This document shows positions 1 through 10,113 of a DNA stretch of 45,841 bases, piece by piece (positions within the stretch are counted from its first letter, which is position 1; each line of letters starts with the position of its first letter). The notes below the pieces were generated by a model. The model was not told the DNA's origin, did not search any database, and was given only the letters and a program-made list of their open reading frames with translations. The DNA comes from Hyphomicrobiales bacterium. GTDB lineage: Bacteria; Pseudomonadota; Alphaproteobacteria; Rhizobiales; Rhizobiaceae. The stretch covers positions 1 through 45,841 of the forward strand of contig UBXV01000005.1 in assembly GCA_900469625.1 (NCBI GenBank), written 5' to 3'. A program made the translations under genes and the position numbers.

Positions 1-87
1 GCCTCTCTCAACGCGCTTCTTGCACAGTTCAACCTCGGCAACACCCAGAGCGCCTATGCGCCGGCGCCCCGTCGTCGCGCAGCGTAA
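1..87 (+). CDS. C-terminal end of an unidentified protein (5' truncated)
   Basis: Frame 1 is open from the first base and stops at a TAA at 85-87, giving 28 residues that end in a proline- and arginine-rich tail (PAPRRRAA). The start lies outside the window. A good bidirectional terminator follows 25 bases later, which supports a real gene end here. The fragment is too short to name, and no motif is visible. Confidence 0.5.
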   Translation, partial: ASLNALLAQFNLGNTQSAYAPAPRRRAA

Positions 88-112
88 CGCTGCGATAGCG
101 GTACGAACAATG

Positions 113-142
113 AGAAAAGGCCCGGGAGACCGGGCCTTTTCT
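113..142. terminator. Bidirectional intrinsic terminator
   Basis: A perfect 13-bp stem (113-125 with 130-142) encloses a GAGA loop. The outer part is A-rich on the left and T-rich on the right, so it works in both directions. It separates the plus-strand gene tail ending at 87 from the minus-strand methyltransferase, whose stop codon (141-143) touches the stem. Confidence 0.85.
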
Positions 143-1391
143 ATTTCTCCAACGTGGCAACGGCCTCGACATGGGCCGACCAGAGGAACTGGTCGATCGG
201 TGTCACGGAGGTGATGCGGTAGCCGGCGGCAACAAGGATCGCGAGATCGCGGGCAAGGGTGATCGGGTTGCAGGAGACGGCGACGACCTTCTTGATGCCA
301 GAGCGGGCAATCTCCTGGCACTGCACGTCTGCACCAGCGCGCGGCGGGTCGAAGACGATGGCGTCATAGACCTTCAGTTCCTGCGCCATCAGCGGCCGGC
401 GGAAGAGATCGCGCTTCTCGATCGTCACCGGCTTCAGCCCTTGCGTGTTGCGAGCGGCAAAGTCGAGCGCCTTCAGCGCCTTGTCTTCGCCTTCGACTGC
501 GTGCACGCGGGCCTTGCGGGCCATGCGCAGCGCGAAGGTGCCGCTGCCGGCAAAGAGGTCGGCGACACGCTTTGCCTTGCCGATATGCGCGAGCACCAGG
601 GCCGCCATCGCTTCTTCGGCCGCAAGCGTCGCCTGGGTGAAGCCGCCGGGCGGCGGCGACACGGCGACACCACCGAATTCGATGATCGGCTTCGTCGGCT
701 CGACGATGATCTCGCCATTGAGGCTGACGCGGGCAATGCCGCGTTCGCCGAGAACAGTCTCGACCGTCCGCCGGCGTTCGCGGTCGCCAAATCCCTTGAT
801 GCCGTCGACCGAGAGATCGAGGCCGGAGAGCGTTTCGAGGACGGTAATGCGGAACGGTTCGGCGTTGACGGCCATGGCCGCGCCGATCTTGCCGATGGTG
901 GCGAGCCGCGAGACGATGCCCGGGCTCGCGACGGGACATTCCGAAATTGCGACGATGTGGTGGCTTTCCGCCTGGTTGAAGCCGAGAAGCAGATCCTTCT
1001 CGGTCTTGCGGGCGGTGAAGACGGCGCGGCGGCGCTCGCCCGGATGGGCCGTGATCAGCGGCGCGACCTCGGGCTTCAAGCCTTTGGATTTCAGGGCGTT
1101 GATGACCTGGTCGCGTTTGAACGTCTGATAGAGGGGATCGGCGGCATGTTGCAGCGTGCAGCCACCGCAGGTGCCATTCTCGCCGTCCGGGCCGAAATGG
1201 CGACAGTGCGGTTCGACCCGCTCGGGCGACGCTTCGCGCAGCGAGATCAGCGTGCCGTGAGACTTGTTGACCGCAAGGGCCGCACTTTCGCCCGGCAGCG
1301 TGAAGGGGGCATAGACCGGACCGTCCTCGGTCTCGGCGATGCCGTCGCCCTGCGCGCCGAGGCGGGCGATCGTCAGGGTCTGCGTGCTCAT
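141..1391 (-). CDS. Class I SAM-dependent 23S rRNA (uracil-5-)-methyltransferase, TrmA/RlmD type
   Basis: 416 residues. It probably makes 5-methyluridine in 23S rRNA with S-adenosylmethionine in the cytoplasm. A TRAM-like RNA-binding domain covers about residues 1-58. Cysteines 63, 75 and 78 (C-x11-CGGC), with a fourth cysteine in ISECPV, fit the [4Fe-4S] cluster of this family. The SAM site is seen in DLFAGSGTFALRMA, followed by the DPPRAGA motif. The catalytic nucleophile cysteine is in VSCNP near the C terminus. The ATG at 1391 was chosen because it overlaps the tlyA stop as ATGA, which implies translational coupling, and because the TRAM domain begins at once. RlmD, RlmC and TrmA cannot be told apart with certainty here, so no symbol is given. 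Confidence 0.9.
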   Translation of the reverse strand: MSTQTLTIARLGAQGDGIAETEDGPVYAPFTLPGESAALAVNKSHGTLISLREASPERVEPHCRHFGPDGENGTCGGCTLQHAADPLYQTFKRDQVINALKSKGLKPEVAPLITAHPGERRRAVFTARKTEKDLLLGFNQAESHHIVAISECPVASPGIVSRLATIGKIGAAMAVNAEPFRITVLETLSGLDLSVDGIKGFGDRERRRTVETVLGERGIARVSLNGEIIVEPTKPIIEFGGVAVSPPPGGFTQATLAAEEAMAALVLAHIGKAKRVADLFAGSGTFALRMARKARVHAVEGEDKALKALDFAARNTQGLKPVTIEKRDLFRRPLMAQELKVYDAIVFDPPRAGADVQCQEIARSGIKKVVAVSCNPITLARDLAILVAAGYRITSVTPIDQFLWSAHVEAVATLEK

Positions 1392-2158
1392 AGCTTCTTG
1401 CCCGCCAGCAGGAATTCGACGTTGCCGTCTCCGCCTGCGATCGGCGAGGGGATGAGGCCAAGGCTCTGCCAGCCCATGTCCTCGACCAGCCAACGCTCCA
1501 GCTCGGCGGCAACCGCCGGCGCGCTGTCGGGGTCCTTCAAGAGGCCGGCCTTGCTGATGGCATCGCGGCCTGCCTCGAACTGCGGCTTCACCAGGAGGAT
1601 GCAATGGGCGCCGGAAAGCGCCATTTCGAGTGCCGGCGGAAGCGCAAGCTTCAACGAAATGAAGGAGACGTCGGAGACGATGAAGGTGACGTCGCGGTTG
1701 TCGATGTCGTCCTCGGTCATCGCCCGGGCGTTGAGGCCCTCGATGCTTGTGACGCGCGGATCGCTCTCGATGCGCGGATGGATCTGGCCGTGGCCGACGT
1801 CGATCGCAACCACATGCTCGGCGCCGCGCTTCAGCAGCACTTCGGTGAAGCCGCCCGTCGATGCGCCGATATCGACGCAGCTTTCGCCCGAGGGATCGAG
1901 CGCGAAGTGATCGAGCGCAGCGGTGAGCTTCAGCGCCGCGCGCGACACATAGTCCTGCGCCGGATCGTCGATGGTGATGGTCACGCTTTCGGCAAAGGCG
2001 AGCGACGGCTTGGTGACCGTGCGGCCGTCGACCTTGACGGTGCCACGCTGGATCGCGTCGCGAGCGCGGGCACGGCTGGCAACCAGTCCGCTGTTGAGCA
2101 GCAGCTGGTCCAGGCGCACCCTGTTCTTGTGTTCTTCATTCTGACGATCTTCTGACAT
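1388..2158 (-). CDS. tlyA: TlyA family rRNA 2'-O-methyltransferase / S4-domain protein
   Basis: 256 residues. An S4 RNA-binding domain lies near residues 10-70 (VRLDQLLLNSGL, SRARARDAIQRGTVKVDG). An FtsJ-like Rossmann methyltransferase domain follows, with the SAM motif DIGASTGGFTEVLL and then SDVSFISL. The family methylates ribose in 16S/23S rRNA and was historically called haemolysin. The ATG at 2158 fits the usual N terminus; further upstream the frame gives low-quality sequence. The stop overlaps the next gene's start by four bases, so tlyA and the RNA methyltransferase form a two-gene rRNA-modification operon. The chemoreceptor gene upstream runs the other way. Confidence 0.92.
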   Translation of the reverse strand: MSEDRQNEEHKNRVRLDQLLLNSGLVASRARARDAIQRGTVKVDGRTVTKPSLAFAESVTITIDDPAQDYVSRAALKLTAALDHFALDPSGESCVDIGASTGGFTEVLLKRGAEHVVAIDVGHGQIHPRIESDPRVTSIEGLNARAMTEDDIDNRDVTFIVSDVSFISLKLALPPALEMALSGAHCILLVKPQFEAGRDAISKAGLLKDPDSAPAVAAELERWLVEDMGWQSLGLIPSPIAGGDGNVEFLLAGKKL

Positions 2159-2405
2159 GCGTTTCTCATGGAGGGTTGCCGGCCGGATGGCAAGCCCCTT
2201 CACTGCACAGCAGGCCCGCGCGGGCAGGGCATTCGGAAATAAAACCCCTAAGGAAATAGGGTAATATTCACGCGTCCTTAAATGATCCGTGGCAATTCTG
2301 CCGAATGTCGCACGCTGCATGATGCAGGCCCCCGTCCCAAAACCGGATTTCCCGACACCTCTGATCATCCCCCACCTGACGCTATCAGGCGCAAGGAGCC
2401 CCCGC

Positions 2406-4619
2406 ATGTCCCGCTTCCATCTCAGGCTTTCGCACCGCATCGGCCTGCTCGTTCCGATCGCGGTTGCTGGCATTCTTGCCATTGTCGGCATCTTCATCGT
2501 GGAGCGGGATATCGAGGAGGGTTATCGCCAGCAGGTGCAGGTCCACCGGGACGCCGACCGGGCGCTGCTGGTGCTCGAAAGCCAGTTCCTGCAAAACCGC
2601 CGCGCGGAGAAGGACTTCCTGCTGCGGCGCGAGGAAACATATGCCGCCTCTCATCAGGAGATCGCCGCCAAGGCAACCGAGACGATCGCTACGCTCGGCA
2701 ACCTGCTGGACAGCCAGTCGACGCGGGCACAGCTCAAGCTGATTTCCGAGGGTTACGAGCGCTATCTTGGTGAATTCGCGGCCGTTGCCGAAGCCAACCG
2801 TTCGCTCGGTCTCGAACCTTCGGCCGGCAAGGAAGGCGCCATGCGCGCGGCAGTCCACACGATCGAGCAGGCGTTGAAGTCCGTTTCGGACAAGGGGTTG
2901 CTCGCGAGCATGCTGACGATGCGGCGCCACGAGAAGGACTTCATCATGCGGCGTGACCACAAATACGTGGAGAAGCATGCCGAAGAGGTGAAGGCCTTCG
3001 CCGGCTTCCCGGCCGAAACCTTCGGTGGCAAGGAGAGCCAGAGCAAGATCCTGGCCGCCCTGCAGAATTACAGCGTCGCTTTTGCCGACTACGCCGCGCT
3101 GGCGGAAAACGAGACCGCCTTGCGCACGCGGATGTCGGAGACGTTTTCGACCGTCGAGCCGATCTTCGAACAGATGGCAACGGCCATCGCTGCCGAGAAG
3201 GTGGAGGCCGAGGCCAAGAGCGCCTCGATGCAGGCGTTCGTGGAAAACATCGCGCTCGGCGCCATCCTTGCTGCAATCGCCATCATCGCGGCCACGGTCT
3301 TCCTCGTCGGCCGCACGATTTCCAAGCCGATCGTCGCCACCACCCGGTCGATGACCCGTCTTGCCGAGGGCGACACGGTGTCGGCCATTCCCTATGCCGG
3401 CCGCAAGGACGAAATAGGTGAGATGGCCGGCGCTGTAGAGATTTTCCGGCAGGCGGCGATCGCCAACCAGAGGCTCGAGGCGGAAGCCGCCGAAAACCGC
3501 GCCCGCGCCGAGGCAGAGCGCGCGCGGCTCCAGGAAGAGGCCGAAGCGTCGGCGCAGGCGCGTCTGCGCCAGGCGACCTCGGGTCTTGCCGGTGGCCTGC
3601 AACGCTTGGCGGCCGGCGATCTGGCCTTCCAGTTGAACGAGCCGTTTGCACCTGACTTCGAGCAGCTGCGCCATGACCTGAATTCGGCCGTGTCGCGCCT
3701 CGGCGATGCGCTGGCGGCGGTTGCCGATTCCAGCGGCTCGATCGACGGCGGCTCGCGCGAAATCAGCGAAAGCGCCGACGACCTGTCGCGCCGCACGGAG
3801 CAGCAGGCTGCCTCGCTGGAGCAGACCGCGGCCGCCCTCGACGAGATCACCGCCAATGTCACCTCCTCGACCCGGCGGGCCGAAGAGGCGCGCATCGTCG
3901 CCGGTGAGGCAAATGCGAGCGCCGAAAAATCCGGCGTCGTGGTCGCGAGTGCCGTGGAGGCCATGCGACGGATCGAAAGCTCGTCCGGCCAGATCTCCAA
4001 CATCATCGGCGTCATCGACGAGATCGCCTTCCAGACCAACCTGTTGGCGCTCAATGCCGGTGTCGAAGCGGCGCGCGCTGGCGAGGCTGGCAAGGGGTTT
4101 GCCGTCGTCGCGCAGGAAGTGCGCGAACTGGCCCAGCGTTCGGCGAAGGCTGCCAAGGAGATCAAGGAGCTCATCCGCAATTCGAGCGTCGAGGTCGAAG
4201 GCGGCGTCAAGCTGGTGCGCGATACCGGTCAGGCGCTGAAGGCGATCGGTGAACACGTCGTCACCATCAACCAGCACATGGACGCGATCGCGCTGTCGGC
4301 GCGCGAGCAATCGGTGGGTCTCAGCGAAGTCAACACTGCCGTCAACCAGATGGACCAGGTGACGCAGAAAAATGCGGCGATGGTCGAGGAGGCCAATGCC
4401 GCCAGCGCCCAACTCGCCAACGAAGCCGGCCGCCTGCGCGAACTGATCACCCGCTTCACGCTGCCCGGCCGCGCGAACGCTGTCACGGCGGCAAGCGATC
4501 TGCGCGCCATGGCCCGCACGATGGCGGCGCCCTCGGCGCCGGCGCGTGCGGCGGTTGCCGCCCGTCCGATGTCGCGCGGCAACGCGGCGGTGGCCCAGGA
4601 CGACTGGCAGGAATTCTGA
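2406..4619 (+). CDS. Methyl-accepting chemotaxis protein with helical bimodular sensor domain
   Basis: 737 residues, an inner-membrane receptor that signals to CheA/CheW. TM1 is about residues 12-32, the periplasmic helical region 35-280, TM2 about 281-303, then HAMP and a long MA signalling domain from about 440 (hairpin motif [20 protein letters not shown]). The periplasmic part carries two copies of an EKDF[LI][LM]RR element, near residues 68-75 and 176-183, a hallmark of HBM (helical bimodular) sensors. The last residues, DDWQEF, resemble the C-terminal pentapeptide that tethers CheR/CheB. The ATG at 2406 has AAGGAG at 2393-2398; the frame upstream of it is not protein-like. The ligand cannot be read from sequence. 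Confidence 0.93.
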   Translation: MSRFHLRLSHRIGLLVPIAVAGILAIVGIFIVERDIEEGYRQQVQVHRDADRALLVLESQFLQNRRAEKDFLLRREETYAASHQEIAAKATETIATLGNLLDSQSTRAQLKLISEGYERYLGEFAAVAEANRSLGLEPSAGKEGAMRAAVHTIEQALKSVSDKGLLASMLTMRRHEKDFIMRRDHKYVEKHAEEVKAFAGFPAETFGGKESQSKILAALQNYSVAFADYAALAENETALRTRMSETFSTVEPIFEQMATAIAAEKVEAEAKSASMQAFVENIALGAILAAIAIIAATVFLVGRTISKPIVATTRSMTRLAEGDTVSAIPYAGRKDEIGEMAGAVEIFRQAAIANQRLEAEAAENRARAEAERARLQEEAEASAQARLRQATSGLAGGLQRLAAGDLAFQLNEPFAPDFEQLRHDLNSAVSRLGDALAAVADSSGSIDGGSREISESADDLSRRTEQQAASLEQTAAALDEITANVTSSTRRAEEARIVAGEANASAEKSGVVVASAVEAMRRIESSSGQISNIIGVIDEIAFQTNLLALNAGVEAARAGEAGKGFAVVAQEVRELAQRSAKAAKEIKELIRNSSVEVEGGVKLVRDTGQALKAIGEHVVTINQHMDAIALSAREQSVGLSEVNTAVNQMDQVTQKNAAMVEEANAASAQLANEAGRLRELITRFTLPGRANAVTAASDLRAMARTMAAPSAPARAAVAARPMSRGNAAVAQDDWQEF

Positions 4620-4645
4620 TCGTCGCCGGCGCACGACAGGAAAAC

Positions 4646-4678
4646 AAAAGACCCCGGTTCATCGCCGGGGTCTTTTTT
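4646..4678. terminator. Intrinsic terminator between convergent mcp and dxs
   Basis: A perfect 12-bp stem (4646-4657 with 4665-4676) has a 7-base loop and runs into a T tract. The A-rich left arm makes it usable in both directions. It lies between the chemoreceptor stop (4619) and the dxs stop (4707). Confidence 0.9.
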
Positions 4679-4706
4679 ATTTCAGAGGGTCGTCGGTCGC
4701 GCGGGT

Positions 4707-6644
4707 TCAGCCAGCGGCGCCGATGCCGATATCCTGCTTCTGGCCGAGCGCCTTGAACACCGTCGAAACGATGCCGGCGCGGTCGAGCCCGGCGGCGGCA
4801 TACATCGCTTCCGGCTTGGCCTGCTCCATCCAGATGTCGGGCATGACCATCGGGCGAACCTTGAGCCCGCCGTCGAGCAGGCCGTCTTCCGCGAGGAACT
4901 GCAGCACATGGCTGGCAAAGCCGCCGACGGCGCCTTCCTCGATGGTCACGAGCACCTCGTGGTGGCGCGCGAGCTGGCGGATGAGGTCATGGTCGAGCGG
5001 CTTGGCAAAGCGCGCATCGGCAACCGTGGTCGAAAGGCCGGCCGCGTCAAGATCTTCGGCCGCCATCAAACAGTCGGCAAGGCGGGTGCCGAAGGAAAGC
5101 AGTGCCACCTTGGAGCCCTGCTTGACGACACGGCCCTTGCCGATTTCGAGGATCTGGCCGCGCTCGGGCATTTCCACGCCCACGCCTTCGCCACGCGGAT
5201 AACGGAACGAGATCGGGCCGGCGTCGTAGGCCGCCGCCGTGCGCACCATGTGCTTCAGTTCCGCCTCGTCAGCCGCCGCCATCACGACGAAGCCGGGCAG
5301 GGTGGCGAGATAGGTGGTGTCGAAGGAACCGGCATGGGTCGGCCCGTCGGCGCCGACGAAGCCGGCGCGGTCGATCGGGAAACGCACCGGCAGGCCCTGG
5401 ATCGCCACGTCATGGACAACCTGGTCGTAGCCGCGCTGCAGGAAGGTCGAATAGAGCGCTGCAAACGGCTTGTAGCCTTCGGATGCGAGGCCGGCCGCGA
5501 AGGTGACGGCATGCTGTTCGGCAATGCCGACGTCGAAGCAGCGCGAGGGATGGGCGAGCGCGAACTTGTCGAGCCCGGTGCCCGACGGCATGGCGGCGGT
5601 GACCGCGACGATCTTGTCGTCAAAACCGGCCTCCTGCGTCAGCGCTTCGGCAAACACCGAGGTGTAGGCGGGGGCGTTCGGCTTGGCCTTGGCCTGCGCG
5701 CCGGTGATGACGTCGAACTTGTTGACGCCATGGTATTTGTCGGCGGCGGCTTCCGCGGGCGGATAGCCCTTGCCCTTCTGCGTCACGACATGGATCAGCA
5801 CCGGGCCCTTGGCGTTGTCGCGCACGTTGCGCAACACGGGCAGCAGGTGCTCGAACGAGTGACCGTCGATCGGGCCGATATGGTAGAAGCCCATCTCTTC
5901 GAACAGCGTGCCGCCGGTGACATAGCCGCGCGCATGCTCGACGGCGCGGGTGATCGCCCGGTCGACCGTCTTGCCGAGATAGGCCGTCAGTTTCTTGCCG
6001 ACCTCGCGGATGCCCATATAGGTGCGGCCGGAGGCGAGACGCGCGAGATAGGCGCTCATCGCGCCGGTCGGCGGCGCGATCGACATGTCGTTGTCGTTGA
6101 GGATGACGATCAGGCGGGCGTCGAGCGCCCCCGCGTTGTTGAGCGCCTCATAGGCCATACCGGCCGAGAGTGCGCCATCGCCGATGACGGCGATGACGTT
6201 GCGGTTCACGCCGTCGAGGTCGGCGGCGACCGCCATGCCGAGGCCGGCGGAGATCGACGTCGAGGAATGCGCGGCGCCGAAGGGATCGTATTCGCTTTCG
6301 GCGCGGCGGGTGAAGCCCGAAAGGCCACCCTCCTGGCGCAGCGTGCGAATGCGATCGCGGCGGCCGGTGAGGATCTTGTGCGGGTAGCACTGATGCCCGA
6401 CGTCGAAGATCAACCGGTCATGCGGCGTGTTGAAGACCTTGTGGATGGCGATCGTCAGCTCGACGACACCCAGGCCCGCGCCGAGGTGACCGCCGGTGCG
6501 CGAGACCGCATCGATCATCTCTGCCCGAACTTCGCCGGCAAGCTGCGGCAGGTCCCTGTCGTCGACCTTTTTCAGATCGTCGGGATAGGTCACCTTGTCG
6601 AGCAAGGGGGTTGCCGGCATCGGGTTGGTTGGCAGTTGTGTCAC
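4707..6644 (-). CDS. dxs: 1-deoxy-D-xylulose-5-phosphate synthase
   Basis: 645 residues. It condenses pyruvate and glyceraldehyde 3-phosphate with thiamine diphosphate, the first step of the MEP isoprenoid pathway, in the cytoplasm. The ThDP/Mg motif is [18 protein letters not shown] followed by NDNDMSI. The N-terminal histidine motif [17 protein letters not shown], the catalytic [13 protein letters not shown] and the C-terminal [13 protein letters not shown] are all intact. The start is a GTG at 6644, giving MTQLP, which matches the N terminus I recall for rhizobial Dxs; an in-frame ATG lies eight codons later. A later MEP enzyme, IspH, is encoded at 39456. The gene appears to be read alone from the spacer at 6645-6857. 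Confidence 0.97.
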   Translation of the reverse strand: MTQLPTNPMPATPLLDKVTYPDDLKKVDDRDLPQLAGEVRAEMIDAVSRTGGHLGAGLGVVELTIAIHKVFNTPHDRLIFDVGHQCYPHKILTGRRDRIRTLRQEGGLSGFTRRAESEYDPFGAAHSSTSISAGLGMAVAADLDGVNRNVIAVIGDGALSAGMAYEALNNAGALDARLIVILNDNDMSIAPPTGAMSAYLARLASGRTYMGIREVGKKLTAYLGKTVDRAITRAVEHARGYVTGGTLFEEMGFYHIGPIDGHSFEHLLPVLRNVRDNAKGPVLIHVVTQKGKGYPPAEAAADKYHGVNKFDVITGAQAKAKPNAPAYTSVFAEALTQEAGFDDKIVAVTAAMPSGTGLDKFALAHPSRCFDVGIAEQHAVTFAAGLASEGYKPFAALYSTFLQRGYDQVVHDVAIQGLPVRFPIDRAGFVGADGPTHAGSFDTTYLATLPGFVVMAAADEAELKHMVRTAAAYDAGPISFRYPRGEGVGVEMPERGQILEIGKGRVVKQGSKVALLSFGTRLADCLMAAEDLDAAGLSTTVADARFAKPLDHDLIRQLARHHEVLVTIEEGAVGGFASHVLQFLAEDGLLDGGLKVRPMVMPDIWMEQAKPEAMYAAAGLDRAGIVSTVFKALGQKQDIGIGAAG

Positions 6645-6774
6645 GCTGCATGCCTCATGCGCACCGCACGGATCGGGTGCGCGGATAGTTGGTGGTACCG
6701 TTAAAGCGGCTCTTTAGACGCAATTGTTGCTGAATGCAAAAATAGGCTTTCCTGCGTCGTCATCCAAGACACTA

Positions 6775-6818
6775 CCGCATGATTCCCTGAATCGAAATCG
6801 ATTTAAGGCAACATGCGG
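6775..6818. repeat. Interrupted inverted repeat in the dxs upstream spacer
   Basis: CCGCATG (6775-6781) is mirrored by CATGCGG (6812-6818). Between them is a second, central palindrome AAATCGATTT (6795-6804). The nested symmetry resembles short extragenic palindromic elements common in rhizobial genomes, but I cannot confirm other copies. It lies between the pirin stop and the dxs start and could also act as a pirin terminator, although it has no T run. Confidence 0.4.
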
Positions 6819-6857
6819 CAACACGAAGCGGTAATCCGTCGCGTTTATCCCCTGCGC

Positions 6858-7781
6858 TCAGCCGGTGGGCAGAGGCACGAATTCCTCCTCGTCGCCGGGC
6901 ACGATATCGAAGCGGCCGGTCCGCCATTCCTCCTTGGCCTTCTCGATCCGCTCCTTCGACGACGACACGAAATTCCACCAGATGTGGCGGGCCGAGCCGA
7001 GAGCGGCACCGCCGAACAGCATGATATGACAGCCGAGTGGACCGGCGGTGACGGTGATGTCGTCGCCCGGACGAAACACCAGCAACTGGTTGTCGGCAAA
7101 ATGATCGCCGGCGATGATCGCCTCGCCCGAGAGAATATAGAGCGCGCGCTCTTCCCACCGGGCGGCAAACGGTGCGCTCTTGCCGGGGGCGATGTTGAGG
7201 TCGACGTAGATCGTGTCGGTGAAGACCGAGACCGGCGACTTCTGTCCCTCGAAACTGCCGATCACGACGCGGGCATCGATGCCGCCGTCCTTGAGCTGCG
7301 GCAGGTTGTGCCTTTCGGTATGGTCGAAGATCGGATCGATCTCTTCCTTGTGTTCGGGCAGCGCCAGCCAGGTCTGCAGACCTGAGATGAAGCGTTCGTG
7401 CCCGCGCTGGTTTTCGGGCGAGCGCTCGGAGTGAACGATGCCGCGCCCGGCCGTCATCAGGTTCACGTCGCCGGGGCGGATCACCATTTCCGTGCCGAGG
7501 CTGTCGCGATGCTTGATCTCGCCGTCAAAAAGATAGGTGACGGTCGAAAGGCCGATATGCGGATGGGGGCGGACGTCGATCGCCTCGCCGGCACGCAGCA
7601 GCGCCGGGCCCATGCGGTCGAAAAAGATGAACGGCCCGACCAGCCGCCGCCTGGCGGTCGGTAGCGCCCGGCGGACTTCCAGGCCGCCTATGTCGCTGGT
7701 GCGCGGGATGATCAGATGTTCCATGGCGTCGCAGGCGGGCTTGTCGCCGGCAAGCGGATCGGGACCAGGAAAGAAGGACAT
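6858..7781 (-). CDS. Pirin family protein
   Basis: 307 residues of the cupin superfamily. The N-terminal cupin carries the expected metal ligands in RPHPHIGLSTVTYLF and, about 45 residues on, GIVHSE (His and Glu), so a mononuclear iron or other metal site looks complete. A pirin C-terminal domain follows (LYILSGEAIIAGD, then WWNFVSSSKERIEKAKEEW). Bacterial pirins have been assigned roles such as quercetin 2,3-dioxygenase activity or binding of pyruvate dehydrogenase; nothing here decides between them. The gene follows xseB on the same strand after a 110-base spacer with palindromic sequence, so it may have its own promoter. Confidence 0.9.
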   Translation of the reverse strand: MSFFPGPDPLAGDKPACDAMEHLIIPRTSDIGGLEVRRALPTARRRLVGPFIFFDRMGPALLRAGEAIDVRPHPHIGLSTVTYLFDGEIKHRDSLGTEMVIRPGDVNLMTAGRGIVHSERSPENQRGHERFISGLQTWLALPEHKEEIDPIFDHTERHNLPQLKDGGIDARVVIGSFEGQKSPVSVFTDTIYVDLNIAPGKSAPFAARWEERALYILSGEAIIAGDHFADNQLLVFRPGDDITVTAGPLGCHIMLFGGAALGSARHIWWNFVSSSKERIEKAKEEWRTGRFDIVPGDEEEFVPLPTG

Positions 7782-7817
7782 GGTGGGCGCTCCCGTTGTT
7801 CAAAGGCTCAGACCCTA

Positions 7818-7868
7818 GCCCCGAACCCGGCTAGCCGGTAGGGGCGAGGGAAAGACGCAGCGTTTCCC
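7818..7868. other. Palindromic spacer between xseB and pirin gene
   Basis: A perfect 12-base palindrome, CCGGCTAGCCGG (7827-7838), is nested between GCCCC (7818-7822) and GGGGC (7841-7845). GGGAAA/TTTCCC arms (7848-7853 with 7863-7868) follow. These could fold into hairpins ending the xseB transcript or serve as an operator for the pirin gene. There is no clear T tract on the minus strand. Confidence 0.35.
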
Positions 7869-7891
7869 GACGTCGACCAATCCCGGGCGGG

Positions 7892-8143
7892 TTATTCCGC
7901 GTCGAGCGGCTCCACGCCCTGGGGCTTGCCGGCGCGGTCGAGCCTGATCTTTTCGATCCGGTCCTCGGCCGCCTTCAGCAGCGCGCCGCAATGATTTTTC
8001 AAGGCTTCGCCGCGCTCGTAGATCTCGATCGACTTGTCGAGCGCCACATCGCCGCGCTCCAGCGCCGAGACGATGCGCTCGAGTTCCTCGACGGCTTGCT
8101 CGAAGGAGAGGGCCGAAACATCCGGTTGCGTGGTGGTGGTCAT
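7892..8143 (-). CDS. xseB: Exodeoxyribonuclease VII small subunit
   Basis: 83 residues. It is the small helical subunit that coats XseA in exonuclease VII, which degrades single-stranded DNA to oligonucleotides. The family core [20 protein letters not shown], then [15 protein letters not shown], is intact and covers residues 12-50; the short acidic tail is variable. It starts only two bases after the stop of the HDAC-family gene, so the two are co-transcribed, an arrangement I recall from other Rhizobiales. The large subunit xseA is not in this window. Confidence 0.95.
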   Translation of the reverse strand: MTTTTQPDVSALSFEQAVEELERIVSALERGDVALDKSIEIYERGEALKNHCGALLKAAEDRIEKIRLDRAGKPQGVEPLDAE

Positions 8144-8145
8144 GA

Positions 8146-9075
8146 TTACCCTCTCATCAATCTCAGGATATGCAGGCCAGCCGACTCGGCCAACCCCTGC
8201 AGGTCATAGCCGCCCTCGAGCAGGCTGACCATGCGGTTGCCGGCGCTGCGGTCGGCGATCTCGTGCAAGCGACCCGTTGCCCAGTCGAAATCCTCGGCGA
8301 CAAGGTTGATCTGCGCCAGGGGATCGCGGTGGTGGGCGTCAAAGCCGGCCGAGATAAGGATGAAATCCGGCCGGAAGTTGGTCAGCGCCGAAAGCACGCG
8401 CGACCGGAACGCCTCGCGAAAATGCTCGCTGCCGACATTGGGCGAAAGCGGGGCGTTGACGATGTTGCCCTTGACGCCGGTCTCGTCCTTCGCCCCGGTG
8501 CCGGGATAAAGCGGCATCTGGTGGGTCGAGCAGAACAGCACCGACGGATCGTCCCAGAAGATGTCCTGGGTGCCGTTGCCGTGATGTACGTCCCAGTCGA
8601 CGATGGCGACGCGCTCGGCGCCGTGGGCTACCTGCGCATGCCGGGCAGCGATCGCAACGGTGTTGAAGAAGCAGAAGCCCATCGCCTTGTTCTTTTCGGC
8701 GTGGTGGCCGGGCGGGCGGCCGGCGACGAAGGCGTTGTCGGCCTTGCCGGTAAAGACTGCATCCACCGCCTCGACGGCGCCGCCGATGCCGGTGAGCGCC
8801 GCCTCGAGGCTGAACGGGCTGGCATAGGTATCGGCTTCGAGGTCGTTGATGCCTTCTTCGGGGATCGCGCGCTTGACGGTGCGCAGGTGCTCTTCCGGAT
8901 GGGCGAGCAGCACAAGGTCTTCGCTCGCCTTCTTCGCCTTGACGCGTTTGAGCTCGGCGAAATTAGGGTGTTCGAGCGCAAGGTTCAGCGCTTTCAGCCG
9001 GTCCGGCCGTTCGGGATGCCCCTCCGGAACCTCGTGTTCCAGGAAGACCGGATTTTCATAAAGCAGCGTGGTCAT
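8146..9075 (-). CDS. Histone deacetylase family (class II-like) amidohydrolase
   Basis: 309 residues of the arginase/deacetylase fold. Active-site elements are complete: the tandem histidines in [18 protein letters not shown], zinc ligands in [11 protein letters not shown] and GFDAHHRDP, and the C-terminal glycine-tyrosine loop LEGGYDL. Bacterial members hydrolyse acetylated polyamines or other N-acetyl amides, or deacetylate acetoin-pathway proteins; the substrate here cannot be assigned. The protein is cytoplasmic, with no signal peptide. It is the first gene of a unit with xseB, two bases downstream. Confidence 0.9.
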   Translation of the reverse strand: MTTLLYENPVFLEHEVPEGHPERPDRLKALNLALEHPNFAELKRVKAKKASEDLVLLAHPEEHLRTVKRAIPEEGINDLEADTYASPFSLEAALTGIGGAVEAVDAVFTGKADNAFVAGRPPGHHAEKNKAMGFCFFNTVAIAARHAQVAHGAERVAIVDWDVHHGNGTQDIFWDDPSVLFCSTHQMPLYPGTGAKDETGVKGNIVNAPLSPNVGSEHFREAFRSRVLSALTNFRPDFILISAGFDAHHRDPLAQINLVAEDFDWATGRLHEIADRSAGNRMVSLLEGGYDLQGLAESAGLHILRLMRG

Positions 9076-9138
9076 GCGCCGAAACTAGTGCTGCGACCGG
9101 CCAAGGTCCATGGCACACGCTATGGAAAGCCCCGATTT

Positions 9139-10113
9139 TCAACAGCGCGTGTCGAGCAGCAGCTTGCCGTCGCGCTTGGGATCCGCCTGATGTGCAAGCG
9201 CCTCGTCAAGACGGCTGAGCGGATAGGTCTGCGCGATCCGGCTCGAAAAGAGACCGGATCGCAGACCGGCGAAGCTCGCAGCGAAAGCCGCTTCGATGGA
9301 TGGCCTGCCGGCGGCATGCACCCAGGTCCTCAGCCACAGGAAGGAGAAGCGCACGTCCGCCCGCGCCTGGATCGCCGGGATAGGCACCGGCACGCCGCTC
9401 AAAGCGCCGTACTGGATGAAGGCGGCCCCGGGTTGCAGCGTCTGGCCGATCAGGTCGCCGGCGAACGGCCCACCGACAGCGTCGAGAATGGCGTCGAAGT
9501 CCAAGGGCGAGGGGATATTGCCTTCATCGGCAACGACGATTTCGCCGGCCGTCTCGGCAGCCAGCCGCACGGCGCTGCGTTCGCTGCGCACGATCCCGAC
9601 CGGTTCGGCGCCTTCACCTGATATCAGCTTCATCAGCATGCCGCCGATCGCCGAGCCCGCCGCGGTGACGCCGATCCTGCGGCCGGCCAGCGATCCGAAA
9701 TGCGCTCTCAGCGCTTCGATCAGCCGAAGCGCCGTCAGCGGATTGACGTAGCTCACCGCCGCCTGGCGGTCGTCGATATCGTCGGGCACCAGGAAGCACC
9801 AATCGGCGGGCCGCAGCAGATATTGCTGCCAGAGGCCGCTCGCACCGATCGGGATCACCCGGTCGCCGGGCTTCAGGGTCGTAACGCCGGCACCGACGCG
9901 CGAGACCGTACCGACGCCTTCGAAGCCGGGCACGAAGGGCAGGCTGGTTCGCGCGCTATAGGCGCCGGTGACGGGGATGAGGTCGGAGGGGTTGATCGCC
10001 GCGAGGCACAGCGCGATCTCGACCTCGCCTGGGCCGGGCGGCAGGCGCTCGGCATCGACGAGCGCAATCACTTGTCGCGGATCGCCGAACTGGCTAACGA
10101 GGGTGGAGCGCAT
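9139..10113 (-). CDS. Zinc-independent MDR oxidoreductase, MECR/2-enoyl thioester reductase-like
   Basis: 324 residues of the medium-chain dehydrogenase/reductase superfamily. A GroES-like N-terminal half (VPGFEGVGTVSRVGAGV, KPGDRVIPIG) is followed by a Rossmann half with IGVTAAGSAIGGMLMKL for NADPH. The zinc-binding cysteine cluster of alcohol dehydrogenases is absent. The pattern LxAINPSDL, then GLWQQY, and the overall length suggest an enoyl-thioester reductase or quinone oxidoreductase. The ATG at 10113 was chosen; another at 10131 would make this gene overlap the divergent thioesterase start at 10130. Neighbouring thioesterase, thiolase and acyl-CoA ligase genes favour a role in acyl-thioester chemistry, which is inference. 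Confidence 0.8.
   Translation of the reverse strand: MRSTLVSQFGDPRQVIALVDAERLPPGPGEVEIALCLAAINPSDLIPVTGAYSARTSLPFVPGFEGVGTVSRVGAGVTTLKPGDRVIPIGASGLWQQYLLRPADWCFLVPDDIDDRQAAVSYVNPLTALRLIEALRAHFGSLAGRRIGVTAAGSAIGGMLMKLISGEGAEPVGIVRSERSAVRLAAETAGEIVVADEGNIPSPLDFDAILDAVGGPFAGDLIGQTLQPGAAFIQYGALSGVPVPIPAIQARADVRFSFLWLRTWVHAAGRPSIEAAFAASFAGLRSGLFSSRIAQTYPLSRLDEALAHQADPKRDGKLLLDTRC

Noticed and set aside
171-1910. Long open frame on the plus strand opposite the RNA methyltransferase and tlyA
   Set aside because: It is antisense to two genes with full family motifs, has no family-like sequence, and such frames are common in GC-rich DNA. Similar antisense frames at 2385-4634, 4908-6704, 12090-14462, 25392-28496 and 32712-34655 were rejected for the same reason.
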